A DNA stretch of 64,000 bases from Terriglobia bacterium (lineage in GTDB: Bacteria > Acidobacteriota > Terriglobia > Acidiferrales > UBA7541): the NCBI GenBank assembly GCA_020073485.1, contig JAIQFB010000012.1, positions 62,001-126,000 of the forward strand, written 5' to 3'. This document shows positions 46,590 through 55,493 of the stretch, piece by piece. Each line of letters opens with the position of its first letter. Position 1 is the stretch's first letter. The notes beneath the pieces are model-generated. The model did not search any database, was not told the DNA's origin, and saw only the letters and a list, made by a program, of their open reading frames with translations. Both the position numbers and the translations under genes were made by a program.

Positions 46590-47702
46590 CTAGTGCCCGG
46601 CAACATTGCCCGGCTGGCCTTCTTCCATTTCATAGCGCATTACGGCAAGCGTCCGGTACACGGCGTGCACGAATTTGCCGTATGGCGCGGTGAGAAACAA
46701 CGAAGCGATGAAAGCGAGATGCAGCACCAGTAGACCGCCCATTGCTGAAGTCTCGCGAAGCACGAGCGTGAACATGCCGGTAAGCGCGACCATGCCCAGC
46801 GTGATCAAAAACACGTAATCCATCCCCGGCGCGCCCGCTCCCGCGGGGTCCGGATCGCTGCGCAGCTTGAACCAGATCAAGCCGCCGGTTCCGACGATCA
46901 GCGCCACGCCGCCCACCGCTCCGAAAATCACGGGCGCGCTGCCGAGCGCATACGGCGGCATCAGATGAAGAAGATCCTGGTAGATAAATGCCAGCGTCGT
47001 CGAAATGAAATCGCAGGTGAGTCCCCAGAAGGTCAGCGAGTGGTAGACGCGCCGCACGGAGGACGGCTTTTCGCCGGGATAGAAGCATCCCGGACCGCCG
47101 CCCTTGAGATAGCGCAGCCCGAGCGCCGCTCCCGCGGCCGTGGCGAATGCTTTGAATCCTCCCGGCTGCTGCAGCACGGTGCGCGTTTCCGACCAGAACT
47201 GTGCGCCGCCGCGCAGCCACACCGCGATCCCGTAAAAAAACAAAATGAGCCCGCCGGCCACCATCGCGAAATAGGGCACCACTTCGTAAAATGCTCCGGG
47301 CCCAAGATGCGCCGCGAACAAAGTGCCGGAAGGAATCAGCGCCAGAGAAAGAATAGCGACGAGCGCAATCGCCGCCGCGGCCAGGAAAACGGTCACGCTG
47401 CGATTCTTAAACGCGCGGCCGAGAAATCCCGGCCAGCTCAATCGCTCGTAGGTCTCGATGCGCGCCTCGGCCAGGATTTTTGGAATGTTGATCGCGAATT
47501 CATGCGGCGGCGTGTACATGCAGGCGTAGTAGCACGCGCGGCAGTCATGGCAGAGATTGGAAAGATAAAAAACGTCGCCGCGCTGGAAATCGCGCCGCGT
47601 TTCGATCGCGCGAAACACGGGGCAATAGCCCTCGCAATAGCGGCACGCATTACAAATGATCAGCTGGCGGTTTGCTTCCTCGAAAACGTCAAGCCCGGGC
47701 AT
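46590..47702 (-). CDS. tcuB: TcuB-like (CitB) Fe-S and membrane electron-transfer protein
   Basis: A 370-residue protein. ICNACRYCEGYCPVFRA and CHDCRACYYACMYTPP are two ferredoxin-type cysteine clusters at residues 17-65. Six or so membrane helices follow (VFLAAAAIALVAILSLALI, YFAMVAGGLILFFYGIAVW, FWGLTCDFISTTLAFIYQ). This order is that of TcuB, which re-oxidises the FADH2 of TcuA and passes electrons to the quinone pool. Its start overlaps the tcuA stop by 14 bases. Confidence 0.88.
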   Translation of the reverse strand: MPGLDVFEEANRQLIICNACRYCEGYCPVFRAIETRRDFQRGDVFYLSNLCHDCRACYYACMYTPPHEFAINIPKILAEARIETYERLSWPGFLGRAFKNRSVTVFLAAAAIALVAILSLALIPSGTLFAAHLGPGAFYEVVPYFAMVAGGLILFFYGIAVWLRGGAQFWSETRTVLQQPGGFKAFATAAGAALGLRYLKGGGPGCFYPGEKPSSVRRVYHSLTFWGLTCDFISTTLAFIYQDLLHLMPPYALGSAPVIFGAVGGVALIVGTGGLIWFKLRSDPDPAGAGAPGMDYVFLITLGMVALTGMFTLVLRETSAMGGLLVLHLAFIASLFLTAPYGKFVHAVYRTLAVMRYEMEEGQPGNVAGH

Positions 47703-49098
47703 TCGCCGCCGCCTCTCTCCCGGCGATCTGCCCGAACACCGAGCCGATGGTCAGGCCAAATCCCCCGAGGTATCCCTTGGTCAAAATATTTCCGGACATG
47801 ATTTCTCCCGCCGCATGCACGTTCGGGAATGGCCGGCCGGATTGGTCCAGCACGCGCGCGCATTCATCCACCGCGACTCCCATGTACGTGAACGTGATTC
47901 CCGGCCGCAACGGCAACCCGTAGAAAGGCGGCCGGTCGATCGGCATGGCCCAGTTGCTCTTCGGCGGCGTCAGTCCCTTCGTCCCCACGCCGTCCAGCCG
48001 TTCCATGTGGATCTCCGTGTTCGCGGCAGAGGCGCGATTGTATTCCGTGACCGTCTCCGCAAACGTGCGTGCGTCGAGGCCCAGCTTCTCTGCGAGCGCT
48101 TCGAGCGTGTCGGCCCGGTACGGCTTGAACATCGGCGGAAGAAAACGGTCAATCGCCTTTGCGTCCACGATGCCGTAGGCAATTTGTCCCGGCTGTCCGG
48201 CGATCAGCGTTCCCCAGATCGCATAGCGCTTGGGCCAGATGTCCTGGCCTTCGTCGTAAAAACGGCGCGCGTCCCGGTTCACCACGATGCCGAATGGGAC
48301 CACGTCGAGGCGCGTCACAATTCCGCCATCAAATTTCGGCGCGCGCGCATCGACGGCGATGGCGTGAAACCCTTTCGGGTCGCCCATGGACTTTGCGCCG
48401 CATTTGAGAAGCGCGGCCAATAATTGGCCGTCGTTGTAGGCGGAGCCGCGAATGATGAAATTATCGGCCGCGTCGCCCCAGTGCCGCTTGAGCCATTCGA
48501 TGTTCGCTTCATATCCCCCGGCGGCAATCGCCACGGCGCCGCCGCGGATGACTTCTCCCGCGCCACCACTCGCACTTGCAAGCCGCACAGCGTCAAACCG
48601 GTTGTTCTCGATGACGAGCTCTTCCACCCGCGCGTTGTAGCGCACCTCGATCCCCATGCGCGCCGCCTCGCGGTAATACGTGTTGAGCATGGCCTTGCCG
48701 CCGCCCAGAAACCAGCGGTTCGTGCGCCCCAGATGCAGCGTTCCGGCCAGCGGCTGCTGCCAGTGCACGCCGTGCCCGCTCATCCACGCCGGCAGCAGGC
48801 TCGATTCGCGCACCGCGAGCTTGGCCAGATCCAGATTGGCGGGGCCTCCGGTTACTCCGATCAAATCCTGCAGGTGTTCCTCTTCCGAGTAAGGCCCGGA
48901 AAAAAACTGATCGGCGGCGGCGTGCGTGCACCGGATATTTCGCGTGTGTCTGGTGTTTCCCCCGCGCTCATTTTCCGGTGAACACTCCAGCACCAGCACG
49001 CGCGCCCCGGCCTCACGCGCGGAAATCGCCGCGCACAGCGCCGCGTTCCCGCCCCCCACCACGATAACGTCGTAGTTCTTCGACGTGTGTTTCTCCAA
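47689..49098 (-). CDS. tcuA: FAD-dependent tricarballylate dehydrogenase-like protein (TcuA)
   Basis: A 469-residue flavoprotein, the same length as Salmonella TcuA. YDVIVVGGGNAALCAAISAR is the FAD dinucleotide fold, and ERGGNTRHTRNIRC and GAVAIAAGGYEANIEWL are family motifs. The end includes TFTYMGVAVDECARVLDQSG and AAGEIMSGNILTKGYLGGFG. In Salmonella TcuA oxidises tricarballylate to cis-aconitate, but other dicarboxylic substrates are possible here. TTG at 49098 is chosen because GGAGG lies 8 bases upstream. The open frame reaches 49386 without a family match. Confidence 0.88.
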   Translation of the reverse strand: MEKHTSKNYDVIVVGGGNAALCAAISAREAGARVLVLECSPENERGGNTRHTRNIRCTHAAADQFFSGPYSEEEHLQDLIGVTGGPANLDLAKLAVRESSLLPAWMSGHGVHWQQPLAGTLHLGRTNRWFLGGGKAMLNTYYREAARMGIEVRYNARVEELVIENNRFDAVRLASASGGAGEVIRGGAVAIAAGGYEANIEWLKRHWGDAADNFIIRGSAYNDGQLLAALLKCGAKSMGDPKGFHAIAVDARAPKFDGGIVTRLDVVPFGIVVNRDARRFYDEGQDIWPKRYAIWGTLIAGQPGQIAYGIVDAKAIDRFLPPMFKPYRADTLEALAEKLGLDARTFAETVTEYNRASAANTEIHMERLDGVGTKGLTPPKSNWAMPIDRPPFYGLPLRPGITFTYMGVAVDECARVLDQSGRPFPNVHAAGEIMSGNILTKGYLGGFGLTIGSVFGQIAGREAAANARA

Positions 49099-49400
49099 AA
49101 ATATTTCCTCCGACTGGAATTGCCAAATGCGATTAGAAAGTATACCCCAGCGCCAAGTCAGCGGGTCCGATCGACTGCCCTGACCCGGGAATTGGCACCC
49201 GCCGGGCTCTTGCCCCCTGGCGCATCGGAATTTGTTTTTGCGTCCAGGCCGGAGCGGGAGTCCCGGCTTGACACTCGAATGCGCCGGGGATATGGTTCGC
49301 ACACGATCGCACGTAAGGCCGGAATTTCTCCAAGGACCGGACAGCCATGCACCATCCGGCAAATCCGCGCACAGCAGGAATTTCATCCGGGAGGTGTCCC

Positions 49401-49802
49401 ATGAAAAAAAACTTGAGAGCGCCGCTGGGCTTGCTGGTTGCCTTCCTGCTCTTTAGCGTCGCGGCGTTCGCGCATCACGGCGGTTCCGAATACGACACGA
49501 AGAATCTGGTGACACTGAAAGGCACGGTAACGGAATTTCACTGGGCCAATCCGCATTGCCAGGTTTTTGTCGACGTGAAGGACAATTCGGGCAAGGTCGT
49601 CAATTGGGCCATCGAAACACTCGCTCCGGCGGTCCTGAAACGCGCGGGCTGGAGCAAGGGGACGCTGCAAACCGGGGATCAGATCTCGATCACCTTCGCT
49701 CCCAGTGTGAGGGGCACTCCTGTGGGCATGATTCGCAAGGTCGTGCTTCCCAGCGGCAAGGAGCTGACAGGCGGCTCGATCGGCGAACTGCCGTCGCAAT
49801 AG
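49401..49802 (+). CDS. DUF6152 family secreted protein
   Basis: A 133-residue exported protein. The signal peptide (GLLVAFLLFSVAAFAHHGG) ends with the typical HHG. TLKGTVTEFHWANPHCQVFVDV and WAIETLAPAVLKRAGWSKGTL are the family core, and GDQISITFAPSVRGTPVGMI is an OB-fold-like strand pair. The role is unknown. GGGAGGTGTCCC precedes the ATG. It is followed by a SGVW-type protein, and the same pair occurs again at 62806-64000. Confidence 0.88.
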   Translation: MKKNLRAPLGLLVAFLLFSVAAFAHHGGSEYDTKNLVTLKGTVTEFHWANPHCQVFVDVKDNSGKVVNWAIETLAPAVLKRAGWSKGTLQTGDQISITFAPSVRGTPVGMIRKVVLPSGKELTGGSIGELPSQ

Positions 49803-49854
49803 CCTGCCGCTTGGCCGCGCCGCGAAAAAACCGGACCGCGAAAGGAGTTTCGAG

Positions 49855-50652
49855 ATGCGAAATTTCGTCGGGCGTTTGATCATCGCACTGGGAGCGTTAC
49901 TCGTTTTCTCCCTGATGGCGATTGCCCAGACCGCGCCACCTTCGCGCGCGGCCATGCCCGCCGCGAAGTCCGGAACATTCGACCCACACGATTTCTCCGG
50001 CGTGTGGAATCCGGCGCCCGGCATGCAGCCCAAGGGCGAGGTTCATCCGCTCGATCTGGGCGGACACCCGGATCCTCTCCCCCCTTTCAATGACGCGGGA
50101 CGCGCAAGATACCTGGCCAACAAGAAGTTCATCGACGCGGGAGACGTTCTGGATTGCGATCCGTACGGCACGGCGCGAAATTTCTTTACGCCGCGCCCGT
50201 TTGAAAATATTTATGCGCGCGACAGGCTGCTGCAGCACTTTGAGTATTATGACAACTGGCGCGAAATCTGGACGGACAAGCGCGATTTCCCGGACGACCT
50301 GGAACCGGACTTCATGGGCTACTCGATCGGAAAGTGGGAGGGAGACGTCTTCGTCGTCGAATCGCGCGGCTATAACGGCAAGCAGTTTCTCACCTGGCAG
50401 GGTTTCCCGCTCACCGAATCCATGCACCAGACCGAGCGATGGCAGCGCGTGGACCACGACACGCTGAAGATTGTCTTCACGTTTGACGATCCGGCGGTCT
50501 ACGCCAAGCCCTGGACCATCACCTATTTTTACAAGCTGACGAACTGGGCGCTGGACGCACACCCGTGCACGATTTCGGAACTGAAGAAATACGATGATGA
50601 CGTGAATCATCGCGACAACCTTCCAGGTCGCGACTACAAGCCGAAAAACTAG
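49855..50652 (+). CDS. Secreted SGVW-family protein of unknown function, DUF6152 partner
   Basis: 265 residues with a signal peptide (LIIALGALLVFSLMAIAQ). The HDFSGVWNPAPGM start and the SIGKWEGDVFVVESRGYNG, RWQRVDHDTLKIVFTFDDPAVYAKPW stretches (split here) define a large uncharacterised family. The same motifs (GRWEGDTLVIDTVGF, VDHDTLTIDTTIDDP) occur in the gene at 63266. No catalytic motif is known. AAGGAG lies 7 bases before the ATG. Confidence 0.82.
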   Translation: MRNFVGRLIIALGALLVFSLMAIAQTAPPSRAAMPAAKSGTFDPHDFSGVWNPAPGMQPKGEVHPLDLGGHPDPLPPFNDAGRARYLANKKFIDAGDVLDCDPYGTARNFFTPRPFENIYARDRLLQHFEYYDNWREIWTDKRDFPDDLEPDFMGYSIGKWEGDVFVVESRGYNGKQFLTWQGFPLTESMHQTERWQRVDHDTLKIVFTFDDPAVYAKPWTITYFYKLTNWALDAHPCTISELKKYDDDVNHRDNLPGRDYKPKN

Positions 50653-50671
50653 CGCGGATAAGGACACCTTG

Positions 50672-52279
50672 ATGGACCGGCGAATGTTCCTGGGGCGCGG
50701 CGCGCTTGCCGCAGCGGGACTCCTCACTAGCGGAGCGCTGGGCAGGGCGCTTCACGCCGAAGGCGTTGCGCCAAGTCCCGTCGTGTCCACCACCGCAGGA
50801 AAAGTACGCGGCGTTCGCCTCAACAACGTCCACGCCTTCAAGGGCGTTCCCTATGGAGATTCGACCGAGGGAGCGCGGCGGTTTCTTCCTCCGGCGAATC
50901 CAAAGCCATGGACCGGCGTGCGCGAGACGATTGCGCTGGGATACCGATCGCCTCACGGACCATCGACGCTGATTCCGGAAGTGGCGGCCATGGACCGGGA
51001 CGAACCGGTGGGCGAAGACTGCCTGGTCCTGAACGTCTGGACACCGGGCCTGGGCGGCGCGGGCAAACGGCCCGTGATGGTGTATGTGCACGGCGGCGGA
51101 TACGTGACCGGGTCGGGCGGCTACATCATGTACGACGGCGCGAATCTGGCGCGCAAGCACGACGTCGTCCTGATCACGCTCAATCACCGCCTCAACGTGT
51201 TCGGCTATCTGTACCTCGCCGAACTGGGCGGCGAGAAATATGCGAACGCGAGCAACGTGGGAATGCTCGACCTGGTCATGGCGCTCGAATGGGTGCGGGA
51301 CAACGTTTCGGCGTTTGGCGGCGATCCCGGCAACGTGACCCTGTTCGGACAATCCGGCGGCGCGGGGAAGATCAGCGCGCTGATGGCCATGCCCGCGGCC
51401 AAGGGACTTTTCCATCGCGCCATTGTGGAGAGCGGATCGGCGGTGAAGGGGAAAACCCGCGGCGAAGCGACTGCATGGGCGGAACAGTTTCTGCAACGCC
51501 TGGGCTTGAAGCCCGGGCAGATCGATCAGCTACAGAAGATGCCCGCGGAGCAATTGGTGGAGGCGATGGGAAGCGGCGGAGCCAATCCCTTGCTCGCGCT
51601 TGGCCCGGTGGTCGATGGGCGCACGCTGCCCGCGAACCCGTTCGATCCGGCCGCGCCGCAAATTTCGGCGAGCGTGCCGCTGCTGACCGGCACGGTCGAA
51701 ACCGAAGTGGCGTTCAATAGGAATCAGGAACTGGATCCGATCGATGACGCAACCTTGCGCGCGCGCGTGAAGCAAATCCTCCACGTGAGTGACGCCGAAG
51801 CGGATCGCTTGATCGGCGCGTATCGCAAGGGGCGTCCCGGCATCGGCAACATCGACGTGGAACTGATCTTGGCTTCGGACGTCATGTTTCGCGCGGGCGT
51901 GCTGACGCAGGCCGAACGCAAGGCCTCTCAGGCTGCGGCGCCGGTCTACATGTATTACTTCACCTGGAGATCGCCGGTGCGCGAGGGAAAGTTGAAGGCC
52001 TTCCATACACTGGAACTTCCGTTCGTTTTCGACAATGTCGATTTGGACGAAGCCATGACCGGCACGGGTCATGATCGCTATTTGCTCGCCGAAAGAATGA
52101 GCAACGCCTGGGCCGCCTTCGCGCGCAGCGGCAAACCGAACCACAAGGGTTTGCCGGATTGGCCGGCCTTCAATAATACGCAGCGCGCCACCATGATCTT
52201 CAACAACGAGTGCAATGTCCACAACGATCCGAATGGAGATGAGCGAATTGCGTTGCGGTCCGCGCAAGCCATAACATAG
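50672..52279 (+). CDS. Type B carboxylesterase with Tat-like signal
   Basis: A 535-residue alpha/beta hydrolase. DRRMFLGRGALAAAG is a twin-arginine-type signal, so export is likely after folding. TTAGKVRGVRLNNVHAFKGVPYG, EDCLVLNVWTPG and VYVHGGGYVTGSGG (oxyanion hole) match type B esterases. LFGQSGGAGKIS carries Ser228, with Gln in place of the usual Glu of GESAG. The catalytic His is likely in AFHTLELPFVF. ATG 50672 fits AAGGA at 7 bases. It directly follows the SGVW gene. Confidence 0.9.
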   Translation: MDRRMFLGRGALAAAGLLTSGALGRALHAEGVAPSPVVSTTAGKVRGVRLNNVHAFKGVPYGDSTEGARRFLPPANPKPWTGVRETIALGYRSPHGPSTLIPEVAAMDRDEPVGEDCLVLNVWTPGLGGAGKRPVMVYVHGGGYVTGSGGYIMYDGANLARKHDVVLITLNHRLNVFGYLYLAELGGEKYANASNVGMLDLVMALEWVRDNVSAFGGDPGNVTLFGQSGGAGKISALMAMPAAKGLFHRAIVESGSAVKGKTRGEATAWAEQFLQRLGLKPGQIDQLQKMPAEQLVEAMGSGGANPLLALGPVVDGRTLPANPFDPAAPQISASVPLLTGTVETEVAFNRNQELDPIDDATLRARVKQILHVSDAEADRLIGAYRKGRPGIGNIDVELILASDVMFRAGVLTQAERKASQAAAPVYMYYFTWRSPVREGKLKAFHTLELPFVFDNVDLDEAMTGTGHDRYLLAERMSNAWAAFARSGKPNHKGLPDWPAFNNTQRATMIFNNECNVHNDPNGDERIALRSAQAIT

Positions 52280-52405
52280 TCCCCAACACTTGCCTACGCT
52301 ACAAAATTCCCCTCGAAAATCGCAGGCGCTTTGCGAATGATTTCAGTACAATGCTCGATCGCATGAGCGCGGTCGGGCGACACGGAGTGGAACAAGGAGG
52401 AAGGG

Positions 52406-53389
52406 ATGGCGGGGACAGGGCAATCGGCGCGTAAACTGACGTTGGACGACATTCGCGCGGCGGCGGAGCGGCTGAAGAACTGGGGGCGCTGGGGAGCGAA
52501 CGACGAAATCGGCACGCTCAACTTCACGCGGCCGGAGGACATCGTCGCGGCGGCGCAGTTGGTGCGAAAAGGCCGCGTGATTTCGCTCGCGCTTCCCTAC
52601 GATCAGCACGGGCCGCAGGGTGGGAAGACGAAATATCCGGCCATGGGGCGGTTCAATCCCGTGCACCTGATGCTGCGCACCGGTACGGACGCCTATTCGG
52701 GCGTCCTGGATAGCCGAAAAATTCGCGGCTCGGACGACGTGATCATCATGCCGACCCAATGCGGCACACAATGGGACGGCCTGGGCCATATTTTTTACGG
52801 CGACCATATGTGGAACGGGTACGATTGCCGCACGGTGACGTCGGCGGGCGCGCAGAAATGCGGCATCGAAAAAACCGCGGATCGCATGGTGGGCCGCGGC
52901 GTGCTCTTCGACATTCCGCGCATGCTGGGGATGGAATATTTGCCCGACGCCTTCGCGGTCACGAACGATCTGCTCGACCAGGCCGAGCGCCACTTCGGCA
53001 CGAAAGTGGGGCGGGGCGATTACCTGATTGTGCGCACCGGACAAATGGAAGCGATGCTCTCGGCCAAGACGTGGGACGGCTATTCGGGCGGCGACGCGCC
53101 GGGCCTGGCGTTTGAGACGCTGGACTGGCTGCACGCCAAGCAGGTGGCGGCGATTGCCACCGACACCTGGGGCGCCGAAGTGCGGCCCAACGAATCGGAC
53201 GACGCCAACCAGCCGTGGCACTGGATTTCCATCCCGATCATGGGCCTGACGGTGGGCGAGATTTTCTTTTTGAAGGAACTGGCGAAGGACTGCGCCGAGG
53301 ATAAACGCTACGAGTTCATGTTTGTCGCGCCGGCGCTGCCGGTGACGGGCGCGGTGGCTTCGCCGGTGAATCCGCTGGCGATTAAGTAG
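52406..53389 (+). CDS. Cyclase-family metal hydrolase (KynB-like fold)
   Basis: A 327-residue protein of the putative cyclase family, which includes N-formylkynurenine and other amide or lactone hydrolases. The core metal motif reads PTQCGTQWDGLGHIFYGDHM (residues 116-135), a variant of HxGTHxDxPxH in which the first two His are Gln. GVLFDIPRMLG and GDYLIVRTGQMEAML are further family motifs, as is WISIPIMGLTVGEIFFL. AAGGAGG lies 5 bases before the ATG. The substrate is unknown. Confidence 0.87.
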   Translation: MAGTGQSARKLTLDDIRAAAERLKNWGRWGANDEIGTLNFTRPEDIVAAAQLVRKGRVISLALPYDQHGPQGGKTKYPAMGRFNPVHLMLRTGTDAYSGVLDSRKIRGSDDVIIMPTQCGTQWDGLGHIFYGDHMWNGYDCRTVTSAGAQKCGIEKTADRMVGRGVLFDIPRMLGMEYLPDAFAVTNDLLDQAERHFGTKVGRGDYLIVRTGQMEAMLSAKTWDGYSGGDAPGLAFETLDWLHAKQVAAIATDTWGAEVRPNESDDANQPWHWISIPIMGLTVGEIFFLKELAKDCAEDKRYEFMFVAPALPVTGAVASPVNPLAIK

Positions 53390-53544
53390 TGATTTGTAGG
53401 TCATGATTTGTAATTTGTGTTCAAGCGAAACTGCGAAGCAAGACACTCCGCGGACCAGTGCGCAAGAGATTTCAGAAACACAATTAAGGCAATTTAAATA
53501 TTGTGCAGACTCCGCTTGGGGCCTGCCGGAATGAGGACACGAAC

Positions 53545-55272
53545 GTGACGAACGCACCTGCTGGGAATTCCGAGAAGATTACGGTTTCACGGGCGCTGGC
53601 GAAAATGATTCGCGCGTACGGCGCCGAATATGCGTTTACGCTGACCGGCGCGCCCCAAAATCCGCACATCGACATGCAGAACCACGAAGGCATAAAAGTT
53701 GTTCTGGGGCGCAGTGAGCGGTCGGTCCTGGCCATGGCCGACGCCTATGCGCGCGTGACCGGCAAACCGACGTTCGGGTTCGTGCAGTTCGGCCCCGGCG
53801 CGACGTACCTGCCTGCGTCGATCATCGACGCCTTCTGGGCCTCCAGCCCGCTCATCTCCATCAGTGGCTCGACCACCACCAACACGCGCTACCGCTACGA
53901 GTATCAGGAACTTGAACAGACTTCGATGTTTTCTTCGATAACCAAGTGGGCCGGAGACCTGCCGGAGCCCGACCGCATTGCCGACGTCGTGCGCACGGCG
54001 GTGCGCGCGGCCGTGAGCGGGATGCCCGGGCCCACGTATCTGGGCATTCCGGCGAACTGGTTCGGCAAGCCCCTCACAACCCCTCCTGATATTTACGCGG
54101 AGCCCGCGTTCATGAAAACTCCCGCCTGCCGCGTTGCGCCGATGACCCCGGACGTGGAGCGCGCCATTGCGCTGCTTTCCGCCGCGGAAAAGCCCGTGCT
54201 GATTGCCGGCGGCGGCGTGATGCTTTCGGGCGCCTGGGCGGAGTTGACCGCTCTGGCCGAAGCGCTGAATATTCCCGTGGTCACGACCATGGCCGGAAAA
54301 GGAAGCATCGCGGACACGCATCCACTTTCGGTGGGAGCCTGCGGGCGCTATTCGCGCAAGGTGGCCAATGCCACGCTGGGTTCGACGGATTTTTGCCTGG
54401 CCATCGGCACCAAATTGAGTTCCATGGGCACCAACGTATTTCAATACCCGCGCAAGGGCACGACTATCGTGCACTTCGATCTCGATCCGAATTCGCTGGG
54501 GCGGACCTACCGCGAGGAGTTGTCGGCCGTCGCGGACGCGCGCGAGGCGCTGGTCATGCTGCGGGAAGCCGCGATTGCCGCGAAAGTGAATGGCAGCCGC
54601 TGGGCGGCGTGGACCAAGCAGGTCCAGGGATCGGTGGCCGCGTGGCTCGCGGATCTGGAACGCGAATCGCGCGAACCGATGTACGAAGGTCGGCTCAATC
54701 CCTACCACATCATGCGACTGATCGACCAGCACATCGGACCGGAAGATATGGTCGTGGCCGACACCGGCTACATGGCGGCGTGGGCGTCGACCGTGCTGCA
54801 GCAGAAAAAGGCCGGACGAAACACGCTGCGCGCGGCAGGCTCGCTGGGCTGGGCGTTTCCCGCGGCCTTCGGCGCGAAGCTTGCCGTCGGCCCGAAGCGG
54901 CGCGTATTCGCACTCAACGGAGACGGCGGCGCGGGCTATCACTTCACGGAACTTGAGACCGCCTTGCGCATGAAGACTCCCGTCATCCAAATCGTGCTGA
55001 ACAACTGCTCGCTGGCGTTCGAGTATCACGTGCAGAAATATGTGCACGAGGAGATGTGCCCGGAAGCGAGCGAGTTCCTCGACGTGCAGTTTGCCGACGT
55101 GGCCCGCGCCTTTGGCGCATTCGGCGAACGCGTCACCACGCCCGAACAATTCATCCCCGCGCTGCGCCGCGCGGAAGAGTCCGGCAAAGCCGCGATCGTG
55201 GAAGTGGCCATCAGCCGCGAACTGCCTCCGCCCGTGACGCGCTATGAAGCAGCCGGTCTGCGCAAGGTCTGA
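53545..55272 (+). CDS. Second thiamine-pyrophosphate-binding enzyme (acetolactate-synthase-like)
   Basis: A 575-residue TPP enzyme, clearly distinct from the one at 41865. VLGRSERSVLAMADAYARVTG carries the activating Glu (shown in full), and LNGDGGAGYHFTELETALR with IVLNNCSLAF is the GDG-x-NN site. LISISGSTTTNTRYRYEYQ is unusual in place of the family's FAD-binding region. GTG 53545 has GAGG 8 bases upstream; an earlier GTG at 53503 has none. It follows the cyclase gene and precedes the DUF6282 and aldolase genes. Confidence 0.87.
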   Translation: MTNAPAGNSEKITVSRALAKMIRAYGAEYAFTLTGAPQNPHIDMQNHEGIKVVLGRSERSVLAMADAYARVTGKPTFGFVQFGPGATYLPASIIDAFWASSPLISISGSTTTNTRYRYEYQELEQTSMFSSITKWAGDLPEPDRIADVVRTAVRAAVSGMPGPTYLGIPANWFGKPLTTPPDIYAEPAFMKTPACRVAPMTPDVERAIALLSAAEKPVLIAGGGVMLSGAWAELTALAEALNIPVVTTMAGKGSIADTHPLSVGACGRYSRKVANATLGSTDFCLAIGTKLSSMGTNVFQYPRKGTTIVHFDLDPNSLGRTYREELSAVADAREALVMLREAAIAAKVNGSRWAAWTKQVQGSVAAWLADLERESREPMYEGRLNPYHIMRLIDQHIGPEDMVVADTGYMAAWASTVLQQKKAGRNTLRAAGSLGWAFPAAFGAKLAVGPKRRVFALNGDGGAGYHFTELETALRMKTPVIQIVLNNCSLAFEYHVQKYVHEEMCPEASEFLDVQFADVARAFGAFGERVTTPEQFIPALRRAEESGKAAIVEVAISRELPPPVTRYEAAGLRKV

Positions 55273-55295
55273 CGCGGCGAATTGGATAGTCGTTT

Positions 55296-55324
55296 GTAGG
55301 GGCACGGCACTGCCGTGCCCCTAC
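55296..55324. repeat. REP-like hairpin with GTAG foot (GGGGCACGGCA core)
   Basis: GTAGGGGCACGGCA-CTG-... folds into a 13-base stem ending in GTAG/CTAC. A sister copy is at 61944-61971. It lies downstream of the TPP gene and before the secreted protein at 55494. Confidence 0.85.
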
Positions 55325-55493
55325 ATCCTGACCCCAGCCTCGCAATTCATACATAGCCGCGCTTCCGACAAATCTCCGCGTCCCTTGCCACCTTGTAATC
55401 ACCTCTGAACTCGCTCTGGCACTCCTCTCGCGATCGAAGTAACCTAGTTGGTGCCCGGACCGACGATATCGTTGGCAACAAGGCAGGTGCATC

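Noticed and set aside
53587-55305. Very long minus-strand frame of 572 codons
   Set aside because: It is antisense to the TPP enzyme at 53545, whose motifs are clear; the antisense product is Arg/His-rich with no domain, typical of GC-rich shadow frames.
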